NCBI GenBank assembly: GCA_019565575.1
Contig: CP067379.1
Coordinates: 2,356,001 to 2,420,000 of the forward strand
Length of the DNA: 64,000 nt
Reading direction: 5' to 3'
Origin: Flavobacterium covae
GTDB taxonomy: Bacteria > Bacteroidota > Bacteroidia > Flavobacteriales > Flavobacteriaceae
Every line of letters starts with the position of its first letter. The first letter of the stretch is position 1. Made by a program: the position numbers and the translations under genes. Below the pieces are notes generated by a model. It was not told the origin of the DNA. It made no database searches and saw nothing but the letters and a program-made list of their open reading frames with translations. Positions 38,089-48,357 of the stretch are shown piece by piece.

Positions 38089-40632
38089 ATGAGAAACTAT
38101 TTAGTAACAACATTATTGTTTTTAAATTTTAATTTTTATTCACAGTCTTTTATTTTTAATCAAAAATTATATAAGTCAATTGAAAATAAGACTATTAAAT
38201 TTGATGAAATTGATAGAAGAGTGGAAGAATCTTTTAATAATCGTGATATTAATGCAAAGGGGAGTGGATGGAAGGTATATCAGAGATGGAAATATATGGC
38301 AAGTTTTGAGGTAGATGAGAATGGTTATTTACCTAATTCGAGCGCTATTAATAAGATGAAAGTTGAATTTAAAGAAAGCCCTTCTTTAAGTGATCAAGTT
38401 TATAGAGAGGCATTAAATAATTTGTGGACACCTGTTGGTCCTTTTACATATACTAATAAAGGTTCTTGGAGTACAGGGCAAGGTAGGGTAAACTGTTCTG
38501 TTACGGATCCTACTAATGAAAATGTAATTTATATAGGAGCAGCTACAGGAGGTGTTTGGAAATCTACAGATGGAGGATTAAGTTGGTCTCCTAAAACTGA
38601 TTTTATTGATTCAATAGGTATTTCAGGATTAGCGATAGATCCTAACAATACGAACGTTATATATGCAATGACAGGAGATGCAGATGGTGCAAATGTAGGA
38701 TTTGATGGTCTTTATAAATCAAATGATGGGGGTGAAACTTGGATAAAAATGGGTTTGACGGATATAAATTATGGGAGAACAATATTGATAGATCCTAATA
38801 ATAGCAATGTTGTAATTGTAGGGACAAATTCAGGGGTGTATCGTTCGCAGGATGGAGGGCTTACTTTTGAGCAAACTTCAGAGGAAGAGATTGTTTTTCA
38901 GATTGCATTTAAGCCTAATGACTCCAATGTGGTATATGCTTCTACTTCAAATGGGGATGATACTTTTATTTATAAGAGTATTGACAATGGTTTGACTTGG
39001 GAATTAAAGAAAAGTTTTGTGGGAGTAAAAAAAATGATTATGGCAACTACTCAAGCGGACTCTAATTATTTGTATTTGTTAGGTGCTAATACATCTGGTG
39101 TTTTAAATGGATTTAAAGGGGTTTATTTGTCAGTTGATTCAGGAGAAACGTTTACGCTTAAAAATGATTCAACTAATGTTTTAGAAAGTTACCAGAGCTA
39201 TTATGATTTAGGATTGGCGGTATCGCAAACTAATAAAGATTTAGTTTATACGGGATGTTTGAATTTATGGGGTTCAAATGATGGAGGAAAGACTTTTACT
39301 TCTTTGAATCATTGGGGGAGTGTTTTAGATCAACGATATACACACGCGGATATTCATGATATAAGAACAGTAGGGTCTAATGTGTATGTATCATCAGATG
39401 GTGGAATTTATATTTCTAAAGATAATGGTAATACTTTTGTGAATAGAACGTTTGGTTTACAAATAAGTCAGTTTTATAAAATAGATACTTCCCCATCTAC
39501 GAATTCTAGATTAGTGGGAGGCTTACAAGATAATGGGGGATTTATATCGGATAATGATACTTGGGTTAATTTCTATGGAGGAGATGGTATGGATGCTGCA
39601 ATAAATCCTGTAATGCCTAATTTAGCATACGGTTTTACACAATATGGAGGAAATTTATATAAATATGATTTTAATTTAAAAGCAGAAGGTTCTTTTGTTG
39701 TGAGTCATCCACGGGGAGAGTGGGTTACTCCTCTTGAAATATCAAGTGCGGGAAATATTTATGGTGGTTGGAAAGAAATAGAGGAATTAGAAAATAGGTC
39801 TTGGCAACCAAGAACTAATAATTCTAATGGGTATAATATAAGAAATATGAAAGTTAATCCATTATATCCTAATAGGTTGTTGTATTATAGAAAAAGTGCT
39901 GCTAATCCTAATTTTGATGAATTAATTTATACAGATGAAAACAAAGATAGTTCAGGTAATTTGGTCCCAAGGGTTATTAATCTTCCTCCTGCTCCTGGGA
40001 TGTATGCAAAAACTTTAGTAGCAATTTGTTTTAATCCTGTAAATCCTAATATCTTTTATATAATATACGGTTCAAAGGTTTATAAAACAGCTGATTCAGG
40101 AAAGACTTGGGTAAATATAACGTATAATTTGCCTTATTCGGTTAGTTATTGTATAGCTGCACAAGGAAATGAAAAAAATTCTGTTTATGTAGGAACAAAT
40201 TTAGGGGTATATTATTTTGACGAAGAATCTAATTCTTGGAGTCTTTTTAGTAATGGTCTACCTAGAGTTAAGATAACAGAGTTAAAAATTAATACTTCTG
40301 AAAATAATTTAACAGCTTCTACTTATGGAAGAGGAATATGGAGAGTAGCTTTACCAAGCGGAACGCTCGCTTTAGAAAATCATGAATTAGATGTGAATAA
40401 AGGAGGTGTTTTTCCTAATCCTTCTAATGGTGTTTTTAGATTAAATGTTAATATTAATGAACCTTTAAAAATGGCTATATATGATGTTTCAGGTAAATTA
40501 GTCTTTGAAAAATCATTCAAATCTTTAACATCTAATGATGAAATTAATATTTCAGATAATCCTAAAGGAGTTTATTTGCTAGATATAAAATCAGATCAAT
40601 ACACTATTAGAAAAAAGATTTTAATAAAATAA
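38089..40632 (+). CDS. Secreted BNR/sortilin-like repeat protein with T9SS C-terminal sorting domain
   Basis: 847 residues, intact. Signal peptide TLLFLNFNFYSQS. Asp-box (BNR) repeats mark a beta-propeller: KSTDGGLSW, KSNDGGETW, RSQDGGLTF, KSIDNGLTW, GSNDGGKTF, SKDNGNTF and KTADSGKTW. The last ~80 residues (VFPNPSNGVFRLNV, MAIYDVSGKLVFEKSF, NPKGVYLLDIKSDQYTIRKK) form a type A C-terminal sorting domain for type IX secretion. Glycosidase or adhesive function is possible; no catalytic residues are clear. A terminator lies 148 bp downstream. Confidence 0.82.
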   Translation: MRNYLVTTLLFLNFNFYSQSFIFNQKLYKSIENKTIKFDEIDRRVEESFNNRDINAKGSGWKVYQRWKYMASFEVDENGYLPNSSAINKMKVEFKESPSLSDQVYREALNNLWTPVGPFTYTNKGSWSTGQGRVNCSVTDPTNENVIYIGAATGGVWKSTDGGLSWSPKTDFIDSIGISGLAIDPNNTNVIYAMTGDADGANVGFDGLYKSNDGGETWIKMGLTDINYGRTILIDPNNSNVVIVGTNSGVYRSQDGGLTFEQTSEEEIVFQIAFKPNDSNVVYASTSNGDDTFIYKSIDNGLTWELKKSFVGVKKMIMATTQADSNYLYLLGANTSGVLNGFKGVYLSVDSGETFTLKNDSTNVLESYQSYYDLGLAVSQTNKDLVYTGCLNLWGSNDGGKTFTSLNHWGSVLDQRYTHADIHDIRTVGSNVYVSSDGGIYISKDNGNTFVNRTFGLQISQFYKIDTSPSTNSRLVGGLQDNGGFISDNDTWVNFYGGDGMDAAINPVMPNLAYGFTQYGGNLYKYDFNLKAEGSFVVSHPRGEWVTPLEISSAGNIYGGWKEIEELENRSWQPRTNNSNGYNIRNMKVNPLYPNRLLYYRKSAANPNFDELIYTDENKDSSGNLVPRVINLPPAPGMYAKTLVAICFNPVNPNIFYIIYGSKVYKTADSGKTWVNITYNLPYSVSYCIAAQGNEKNSVYVGTNLGVYYFDEESNSWSLFSNGLPRVKITELKINTSENNLTASTYGRGIWRVALPSGTLALENHELDVNKGGVFPNPSNGVFRLNVNINEPLKMAIYDVSGKLVFEKSFKSLTSNDEINISDNPKGVYLLDIKSDQYTIRKKILIK

Positions 40633-40779
40633 ATTAATTTTTAAAAGCGTTTTTTAAGAATAAGTTAAATTGAGGTAAAGACTAATCTCTAATGTAAGAT
40701 TGTTTTTTGTATATAAATACTTATTTATAAGAAAGGTAAAACGAAAAAAGTTTCCTAAATATTAAGTTTTTTTGAATTT

Positions 40780-40827
40780 AAACCCTGTTTTGAGTGAAAA
40801 TAGCCCAAAACGGGGTTTGTTTTTTTA
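40780..40827 (+). terminator. Rho-independent terminator
   Basis: AAACCCTGTTTTG pairs with CAAAACGGGGTTT (one G-T wobble) around a 13 nt loop and is followed by a T-rich run. It ends the BNR-repeat gene transcript. Confidence 0.8.
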
Positions 40828-40895
40828 TTGTAAGATTAAAGATGTTATAAGTTTATTGAATGTAAAAATGATTTTGAATCTAAATAATACCATTA

Positions 40896-41174
40896 AAACT
40901 TAAAATATACTGGATTAAAAGGTAAAATTCTCGATCTGTTTTTTTTTATTTTAAAACAATTCGAACAAAGGGTTGAGTATATAATTGAAATCATTATTAG
41001 TTCGAGCGCGAAGCGCATCGAGAACCAACATTCATTTTTATTGCTTTTGTAGGATAGTGCCTAAATCAACATGCAGTTTGTCTCTCCTGTGTAAGGAATA
41101 GTCTCATAATCAGAACTATGTGATTTCTCCCTTTGGTCGAAATGAACAAGATTGCGAACTTTTTGGACACTATA
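40896..41174 (-). repeat. Dispersed ~275 bp repeat, right copy (inverted relative to 25459-25732)
   Basis: Read on the minus strand it starts at about 41174 with GTGTCCAAAAAGTTCGCAAT, carries the same core GCATGTTGATTTAGGCACTA, and ends with CCAGTATATTTTAAGTTT at 40896. Divergence from the left copy is mostly point changes and small indels. No reading frame. A short arm like those in the palindromic array (GATTTCTCCCTTTGGTCGAA) lies near its minus-strand start. Confidence 0.8.
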
Positions 41175-41300
41175 AAGGTTAAAAAAAATATTATGAGGAA
41201 GTTTAAAAGTTTAAATGGTATAAGAATTTTATTTTATTCTATATAAGGATAGTTCTTATATTTTAGATAAAAAAAGTAAAATAAATAATAATTTTAAAGT

Positions 41301-42002
41301 TTACTCTGCCATTTTTCGTAATTGATTTTTATTTTTAATGGCTATTTTTTTTCCTGATATACTGATTAATTCTTGTTTGTTTAATTCGGAAAGTAATCTG
41401 ATACAGCTTTCGGTGGCAGTACCTATCATACCAGCTAATTCTTCGCGAGAGAGCTGGATACGAAGTGAACCATCTTCATTGCTACCAAAGGTTTCTTCTA
41501 AATAGAGGAGTGTTTCGGCTAAACGTTCTTTTACGCTTTTTTGAGCCATTGAGACCATGTGATCATCAGCCTCTTTTAAATCGCTACATATTGTTTTCAT
41601 GACATTCATAGAAAACTGATTGTTTTGATTAAAAAATTTTAATATTTCACTTTTGGGAACAAAACAAACTTCCATATCTTCTAAGGCAACAGCACTTAAA
41701 TTAGCCGGTTCTTCACTAATCATAGATCGCTGTCCTAAAAGTTCACCAGCTTTTACTAGTTTTACAATTTGGTCTTTGCCATTTGTACTTAGTTTGGTCA
41801 TTTTACAAACTCCATCTTTTATACAAAAGATTCCATTAGTCATCTCGCCTTCTTCAAAGATAGGTTCGCCTTTTTTAATGGTATACGAAGTTTTACATTC
41901 GGCCATTCGTAATAATTCGTCCTTTGTTAGAGCCTTCAAAGAACTGAATTGTCTAACGATACATTGTTCACATTTGCTCATATCACAAAATTCAGCGTTC
42001 AA
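41301..42002 (-). CDS. Crp/Fnr-family transcriptional regulator with N-terminal Cys cluster
   Basis: 233 residues. The cNMP-binding-fold part shows IKKGEPIFEEGEMTNGIFCI and the helix-turn-helix is LSREELAGMIGTATESCIRL near residue 185. N-terminal cysteines at 6, 11 and 14 (FCDMSKCEQC) plus a later Cys resemble the Fe-S ligand set of FNR-type oxygen sensors; whether they bind a 4Fe-4S cluster is inference. It is divergent from the cbb3 locus, and TGAT-N4-ATCA dyads occur in both intergenic gaps, so it is the likely oxygen-responsive regulator of the cco genes. Confidence 0.82.
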   Translation of the reverse strand: MNAEFCDMSKCEQCIVRQFSSLKALTKDELLRMAECKTSYTIKKGEPIFEEGEMTNGIFCIKDGVCKMTKLSTNGKDQIVKLVKAGELLGQRSMISEEPANLSAVALEDMEVCFVPKSEILKFFNQNNQFSMNVMKTICSDLKEADDHMVSMAQKSVKERLAETLLYLEETFGSNEDGSLRIQLSREELAGMIGTATESCIRLLSELNKQELISISGKKIAIKNKNQLRKMAE

Positions 42003-42014
42003 AGATATTTAAAG

Positions 42015-42030
42015 TATGATAAATATCATA
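42015..42030. promoter_or_regulatory. FNR-type dyad between the regulator and ccoI
   Basis: TATGAT AAAT ATCATA contains the core TGAT-N4-ATCA, the classical FNR half-site arrangement. It lies 13 bp upstream of the regulator start and 58 bp upstream of ccoI, so it could serve both. Confidence 0.6.
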
Positions 42031-42087
42031 GTAAAATTATGAATAAGGAAAGAATTTTGTTAAAGGTTTTAAAGAGCAAATAAATTT

Positions 42088-44471
42088 ATGGATAAAATGA
42101 GTTGTTTCCATTGCGGAAATGATATTGTAGAAAGAGAAAAAATTGATTTTGAAGATAGATCTTTTTGCTGTGTGGGCTGTAAAACAGTATATGAGATTTT
42201 TAGTCAAAATGATTTGATTTGTTATTATGATTTCGAAAAATCTCCTGGAGCTACCCCACAAGATGTAAAAGGGAAATACAATTTTTTGAATGATGATAAA
42301 ATAGTTTCCAAATTATTAGATTTTGAAGAAGAAAGGACTCATATTATTTCTTTGTATATACCTCATATACATTGTAGTTCTTGTATTTGGATTTTAGAAA
42401 ATCTTCAAAAATTAATGAGAGGGATTGTTAGTTCGCAAGTTAATTTTCATCAAAAGAAAGTTAGAATTACTTATAGTCCAGAAATCATTAATTTAAAAGA
42501 AATTGTTGAAATACTCAGTAAGATTGGTTACGAACCTTATATTAGTTTAGAAAATTACGAAAATAAAAAACAAGAAGTAGATAGGACTTTAATTTATAAA
42601 ATTGGTATTGCCTTTTTTTCCTTTGGCAATATCATGTTACTCTCTTTTCCAGAATATTTTGAGGTAGGAGAGTTCTGGATTGAGCAATATAAAGGATTTT
42701 TTAGATGGTTGATTTTTGCTTTATCATTACCTCCTTTTTTTTTATTCAGCTTCGAGTTATTATATGTCTGCTTGGAAAAGCATTCGATCAAAAATGTTAA
42801 ATATAGATATTCCTATTGCTTTAGGAATTATAGTAATGTTTGTACGGAGTACAATTGACATAGTTTTTGATTATGGGCAAGGTTTTTTTGATAGTATGTG
42901 TGGGTTGATTTTCTTTATGTTATTAGGAAGGTTATTTCAACAAAAAACATATAACTTTTTGTCTTTCGAGCGCGATTACAAATCGTATTTTCCAATTGCA
43001 ATTACTAAAATTAATACGAATGGAAATGAAGAACCTATTCAAGTATACAATATAACTAAAGGAGACCGATTACTGATTCGTAATCAAGAATTAATACCTG
43101 TGGATGGTATTCTGATTTCGTCAGAAGCTTCTATTGATTATAGTTTTGTTACGGGAGAAGCAATACCAATGAAGAAAAAATCAGGAGATAAGGTATATGC
43201 AGGAGGAAAACAAATAGGAAAAATTATAGAAATAGAAGTTTTGCATTCAGTTTCACAAAGTTATTTAACACAATTGTGGAGTAATGATGTTTTTCAAAAA
43301 CGAGTAGAACAAAAATACAAAACAATTACAGATACTATTAGTAAGTATTTTACACCTGCTTTATTATTGTTGGCCTTTGTGTCTTTTGCCTTTTGGATAT
43401 TCCAAGAACTTTCTACAGCATTTAATGTTTTTACGGCAATTTTAATAGTGGCTTGTCCTTGTGCATTAGCATTAACCGCTCCTTTTACATTAGGAAATGT
43501 CCTTCGTATAATGGGATACAGAAAATTTTATTTGAAAAATGCTACGGTTATAGAACAATTAGCAAAAGTAGATACAATTGTTTTTGATAAAACAGGAACC
43601 ATTACAACGAACAAAAAGACATCTATAACTTATGAAGGTAGTGAATTTAATGATGATGAATTAAAACTTTTAAAAAACGTACTCCGTACTTCTAATCATC
43701 CTCTAAGCAGAAGGTTATATGATTTTATTCCAACTCAAGAAAAAATAGAAATTACTTATTTTGAAGAAATAATAGGTAAAGGAATTTTTGCTGAGTTGAA
43801 TGGACGCTCGGTTAAGTTAGGCTCTTCACAATTTTTAGAACACATGAGTGAAAATACTCATAAGAAAACCAAAGTCCACGTTGCAATTGACGGAGTATAT
43901 AAAGGAAATTATGTGTTTAACAATCAGTATAGGGAAGGATTAGAACAATTATTTGAAAATTTATCAAAGAGATACAAATTAGTCGTTTTATCAGGTGATA
44001 ATGATGGCGAAAGGAAAATTTTAGAAAAAATGCTACCTTCTTCTACATGTTTAGTATTCAATCAAAAACCAGAAGAAAAATTGCAATATATAGAAAAACT
44101 TCAAAAAGAGGGGGGATAATGTGATGATGGTAGGGGATGGATTAAACGATGCTGGAGCATTGGCTCAAAGTAATATAGGAATTGCTATTTCAGAAAATGT
44201 AAATGTGTTTTCTCCTGCTTGTGATGGGATTTTAGATGCTACCCAATTTTCAAAGATTGATTTTTTTATGAAATATTCGAAAAATGCGATGAAAACTATT
44301 TATATGAGTTTTGTATTATCACTCCTATATAATGTTGTGGGGTTAAGTTATGCTGTAACAGGTAATTTGTTACCTATCGTAGCAGCTATCATAATGCCGT
44401 TGAGTACTATTACTATTGTAAGTTTTGTAACATTAATGAGTAATTTTTATGCGTCTAAAAGAGGATTGTAA
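42088..44471 (+). CDS. ccoI: Heavy-metal P-type ATPase CcoI/FixI (two frameshifts)
   Basis: The copper-exporting ATPase of cbb3 oxidase assembly, about 790 residues after repair. The N-terminus has a zinc-ribbon-like CFHCGN and CCVGC, then an HMA domain with IHCSSCIW. The breaks are at a T9 run near 42745 and in GGGGGG near 44115. The rest has SFVTGEAIPM (actuator), ACPCALALTAP (metal-binding CPC), DKTGTIT (phosphorylation) and MVGDGLNDAGAL. It is first in the cco cluster, after an FNR-like dyad, where it delivers copper to CcoN. Confidence 0.88.
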
Positions 44472-44531
44472 AATTCAGATTTTAAGGGTTTTATAATAAG
44501 ATAGAGTGTAAATTTTAAACAAAATAAAGAG

Positions 44532-44547
44532 TATGATAAAAATCATA
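44532..44547. promoter_or_regulatory. FNR-type dyad upstream of ccoS-ccoNO
   Basis: TATGAT AAAA ATCATA again holds the core TGAT-N4-ATCA and is 48 bp upstream of the ccoS ATG. It differs from the first dyad only in the spacer (AAAA versus AAAT), which supports a common regulator. Confidence 0.62.
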
Positions 44548-44594
44548 TTTTATCCCATATAGTCAAGGTAACTTTGAGGTATAAAAATAAAGGT

Positions 44595-44783
44595 ATGAGT
44601 ATTATTTATTTACTAATCTGTATCAGTATCGTATTAGCTGTTACTTTTCTCTATATATTCATTAGAGCGGTGAAAAGTGGTCAGTTTGATGATGATTATA
44701 CTCCTTCGGTTCGTATGTTATTCGAAGATGAGCTCAAAAAAAGTAAACCCAAAACAAATATAAATTCAGAAAAACAAATTTAA
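44595..44783 (+). CDS. ccoS: Cytochrome oxidase maturation protein CcoS
   Basis: 62 residues from ATG at 44595; the upstream TTG at 44574 is not needed. One TM (residues 2-22, IIYLLICISIVLAVTFLYIF), then VKSGQFDDDYTPSVRMLFED, the conserved CcoS pattern in which the segment after the TM is FDDxxxP. It is required for cofactor loading of cbb3 oxidase in Rhodobacter-type systems. It starts the segment behind the second dyad and stops two bases before ccoNO. Confidence 0.88.
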   Translation: MSIIYLLICISIVLAVTFLYIFIRAVKSGQFDDDYTPSVRMLFEDELKKSKPKTNINSEKQI

Positions 44784-44785
44784 TT

Positions 44786-46972
44786 ATGGAAATGCAACAA
44801 TTTTATTATGACAACAAAATTGTAAACAAGTTCATATACGCAACCATAGTTTTTGGGGTAGTAGGTATGTTAGTAGGGCTATTGTTAGCAACAATGTATT
44901 TATTCCCTAATATTACAGATGGTATCTCGTGGTTGAGCTACGGACGTTTACGCCCTTTACATACAAATGCAATAATTTTTGCTTTTGTAGGTAATGCAAT
45001 GTTTGCAGGTTATTACTATTCTATTCAGCGATTATTAAAAACCAGAATGTATAGTGATTTTTTAACGAACTTAAACTTCTGGGGATGGCAGTTAATTATT
45101 GTTGCTGCAGCCATTTCTTTACCTTTAGGCTATACAACCTCTAAAGAATACGCAGAATTAGAATGGCCAATAGACATTGCTATAGCTCTAATTTGGGTGG
45201 TATTTGGTGTAAATATGATCATGACTATTTTGCGCCGTAGAGAAAGACATCTTTATGTTGCCATTTGGTTTTATATAGCTACTTTCGTAACAGTAGCAGT
45301 GTTGCATATTTTTAATAGTTTAGAATTGCCTGTTAATGGTCTAAAATCATATTCTGTTTACGCAGGGGTTCAAGATGCTTTAGTACAATGGTGGTATGGG
45401 CACAATGCAGTGGCATTTTTCTTGACTACACCATTTTTAGGACTTATGTATTATTTTATGCCCAAAGCGGCTAACAGACCTGTGTATTCTTATAGATTAT
45501 CAATTATTCACTTTTGGTCTTTAATTTTCTTATATATTTGGGCTGGACCTCATCATTTATTATATACAGCTTTGCCTGATTGGGCGCAAAACTTAGGGGT
45601 AGTGTTTTCTGTAATGCTAATTGCGCCCTCTTGGGGAGGTATGATTAATGGTCTTTTAACCTTAAGAGGAGTTTGGGATAAAGTACGTACTGATGTAGTG
45701 TTAAAATTCTTTGTAGTGGCACTTACAGGTTATGGTATGGCAACTTTTGAAGGACCTATGTTATCGCTAAAAAATGTAAATGCTATCGCGCATTTTACAG
45801 ATTGGATTGTAGCGCACGTACACGTTGGCGCTTTAGCTTGGAATGGTTTCATGACGTTTGGTATTATTTATTGGTTATTACCTAGATTAACTAAAACGCA
45901 ATTATATTCTCAAAAATTAGCTAATTTTCATTTTTGGATAGGAACCTTAGGAATCATTATGTATACTTTGCCAATGTATGTGGCTGGTTTTACACAAGCC
46001 TCTATGTGGAAACAATTTAACCCTGATGGATCGTTAGTGTATGGTAATTTCTTAGAAACAGTTACTCAAATTATGCCTATGTATGCTATTCGTGCTATAG
46101 GAGGAAGTATGTACTTAATAGGGATGTTTGTGATGGTTTATAATGCGTATAAAACAGTTGCTAACGGACAATCAGTTGAAGATGAATTAGCAGAAGCTCC
46201 AGCATTAGCCACTATTGCACCATACCGTTTAAAAAATGAAAAATTTCATGCTTGGTTAGAAAGAAAACCCGTTCAATTAACTGTTCTAGCTACAATTGCA
46301 ATTCTAATAGGAGGTATTATACAAATTATTCCAACTATTGTTGTAAAATCCAATATTCCAACTATTTCAAGTGTAAAACCTTATACACCATTAGAGTTAG
46401 AAGGACGTGACTTGTATATCCGTGAAGGTTGTGTGGGATGTCACTCTCAGATGATTCGTCCTTTCCGATCAGAAGTTGCACGTTATGGAGAATATTCTAA
46501 ATCAGGTGAATATGTATATGATCATCCATTCTTATGGGGATCTAAACGTACAGGTCCCGATTTATTTAGAGTAGGAGGAAAATATAATGACAACTGGCAC
46601 TTTAATCACATGTGGGATCCTCAAAGTACATCAGCTGGTTCCATAATGCCAGCCTATAAATGGTTGTTTGATAATAAACCAGCTGATTATTCTCAAATAG
46701 AGAAAAAAATGGAGGTAATGAAAACGTTAGGTGTTCCTTATACTGAAGAAGATATTAAGAATGCTAGACTATCTATTGAAGAACAATCTTCTAAAATAGA
46801 ATCCAATCTAAAAAATGATCCTGATTTTGTAAAAAGTTATACAGAAAGTGAGAAAAACGCGAAGATGCGTAGAGAGGAATTTATTCCTATGAAAAATCGT
46901 GAAATTGTAGCTTTAATAGCTTATTTACAGCGCTTAGGAACGGATATTAAGGTTAAAAATACTCAAAACTAA
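44786..46972 (+). CDS. ccoN: Fused CcoN-CcoO, cbb3-type oxidase subunits I and II
   Basis: 728 residues, intact. Residues 1-520 are CcoN with heme and copper ligands: H59 in RPLHTNA, H206 in WYGHNAV, HH256-257 in GPHHLLY, and H344/H346 in HVHVGAL. Residues 530-728 are CcoO, fused in frame, with one c-type heme site CVGCH (549-553) and distal ligand Met likely in GSIMPAYKW. Bacteroidota commonly carry this fusion. The complex reduces oxygen at high affinity and pumps protons in the inner membrane. Confidence 0.93.
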   Translation: MEMQQFYYDNKIVNKFIYATIVFGVVGMLVGLLLATMYLFPNITDGISWLSYGRLRPLHTNAIIFAFVGNAMFAGYYYSIQRLLKTRMYSDFLTNLNFWGWQLIIVAAAISLPLGYTTSKEYAELEWPIDIAIALIWVVFGVNMIMTILRRRERHLYVAIWFYIATFVTVAVLHIFNSLELPVNGLKSYSVYAGVQDALVQWWYGHNAVAFFLTTPFLGLMYYFMPKAANRPVYSYRLSIIHFWSLIFLYIWAGPHHLLYTALPDWAQNLGVVFSVMLIAPSWGGMINGLLTLRGVWDKVRTDVVLKFFVVALTGYGMATFEGPMLSLKNVNAIAHFTDWIVAHVHVGALAWNGFMTFGIIYWLLPRLTKTQLYSQKLANFHFWIGTLGIIMYTLPMYVAGFTQASMWKQFNPDGSLVYGNFLETVTQIMPMYAIRAIGGSMYLIGMFVMVYNAYKTVANGQSVEDELAEAPALATIAPYRLKNEKFHAWLERKPVQLTVLATIAILIGGIIQIIPTIVVKSNIPTISSVKPYTPLELEGRDLYIREGCVGCHSQMIRPFRSEVARYGEYSKSGEYVYDHPFLWGSKRTGPDLFRVGGKYNDNWHFNHMWDPQSTSAGSIMPAYKWLFDNKPADYSQIEKKMEVMKTLGVPYTEEDIKNARLSIEEQSSKIESNLKNDPDFVKSYTESEKNAKMRREEFIPMKNREIVALIAYLQRLGTDIKVKNTQN

Positions 46973-46978
46973 GAAACT

Positions 46979-47172
46979 ATGTTAAAGTTTGTCAAACACA
47001 CTATGGAAAATATCGTTGGTATTGAGATATATCCTATCATTTCATTGTTGATCTTTTTCTTCTTTTTTATAGGATTGTATTTTTGGGTTTTTACCTATAA
47101 AAAGATAAGATTAATCAGTTAAGTAATCTACCTTTTGCAGAAGGTACTACAGATGAATTTTTAAACTTATAA
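46979..47172 (+). CDS. ccoQ: CcoQ-like subunit (one frameshift)
   Basis: ATG at 46979 reads MLKFVKHTMENIVGIEIYPI, then a TM segment and GLYFWVFTYKK. As read the frame ends at 47122. One extra A in the run near 47100 gives TYKKDKINQLSNLPF and a stop at 47170-47172, making about 64 residues with the short C-terminal tail typical of CcoQ. Position between ccoNO and ccoP supports the call. Short, poorly conserved subunit that stabilises the complex. Confidence 0.7.
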
Positions 47173-47330
47173 AACATAAGAAATTGTCTTTTCATTAAAA
47201 GATAATGTATATGTACTAAAAAATAAAATTTAGGCATTATGAGATCACTATTAATAATAAGCTTGTATAAATAATTGTGTGACTTAACGAATGGTATCAT
47301 ATTTTGCGCTGAAAAATAAATTTTAAACAC

Positions 47331-48263
47331 ATGAAAAAAATATTTCCCATATATGTAAGAATTCCAGTTTTTTTTGGAATCTTTTTATTGCCATGGAGTT
47401 CTTTATAGAACTCGGGTGACCGCCCAGCTTTTATTAAGTATCCTATACTAAACGTTATTCTGCTAATATTTTTGTTAATATTAATAGCAGTAGAATTAGT
47501 TCTTAATGCAACCGATAAGGTTTTAGATACTTTACTGACAGATGAACAACGTAAAGCAAAAGAATTAGAAGAAAGTTTACCTTTTACTGAAACTCAGTTC
47601 TTTAAAGGAATTTTACAAAAATTAACTCGTTCTCGTAAAGTTGAAGAAGAAAATGAGTTAATTATGAATCATAATTATGATGGAATTCAAGAATTAGATA
47701 ATGTTTTACCTCCTTGGTGGGTATACCTGTTTTACGGAACCATAGCATTTGCGTTCATTTATTTAGTGCGTTTCCACATGTTAGGGCATGATGATCAAAC
47801 TGCTGAATTTGAAAAAGAAATGGCTATAGCAAAAGTTCAAGTAGAAGAATACAAAAAAACAGCACCAGATTTAATGGATAAAGAAACAGTTACTTTATTG
47901 ACAGATTCAGAAAGTATCAATGCAGGTAAAGCAATCTTTCAAACGAACTGTATTGCTTGCCATAAAGCGGATGCTGGAGGAGCAATTGGGCCAAACTTGA
48001 CAGACCAATATTGGGTTTTAGGAGGAGGAATCAAAAACGTATTCAATACTATTATGGAAGGTGGACGCGCAGGAAAAGGGATGATTGCTTGGAAAGATCA
48101 AATAAAACCTTCTGAAATTCAAAAAATTGCTAGCTATGTATTGAGTTTACAAGGTACTAACCCTGCTGGAGCCAAAGCTCCTGAAGGTGATCTATGGGAA
48201 GAAGGAGGGGTAACAAAAGCTGCTGAAACCTCAGTAAACGTTGATTCAACCAAAGCTAAATGA
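47331..48263 (+). CDS. ccoP: CcoP, cbb3-type oxidase subunit III (frame breaks in N-terminus)
   Basis: ATG at 47331 starts KKIFPIYVRIPVFFGIFL, a TM, but the frame fails near 47390 and again near 47415 before SGDRPAF and the ORF that begins at 47472. After that the protein is intact: second TM WVYLFYGTIAFAFIYLVRF, then one c-type heme site CIACHKAD and Met-containing GKGMIAWKDQ. A single heme is normal for Bacteroidota CcoP (two in Proteobacteria). A 158 bp gap with no frame separates it from ccoQ. Confidence 0.85.
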
Positions 48264-48277
48264 TTAAAGTGTTAGAT

Positions 48278-48319
48278 ATGAGAAATCTCATGATGAGGTG
48301 TTGTTTTGAGATTTCTCAT
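48278..48319. terminator. Perfect 13-bp inverted repeat between ccoP and ccoG
   Basis: ATGAGAAATCTCA at 48278-48290 and TGAGATTTCTCAT at 48307-48319, 16 nt loop. Each arm is itself nearly palindromic, so alternative folds exist. No strong T run follows, so it could be an attenuator or RNA-stability element separating structural genes from assembly genes. Confidence 0.5.
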
Positions 48320-48357
48320 TTCACTTTAATTTATTAAAAAGATATAAAAAAGAAATT

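Noticed and set aside
42037..42261. Minus-strand ORF over the ccoI start
   Set aside because: It is antisense to ccoI and covers a promoter region; no homology signs.
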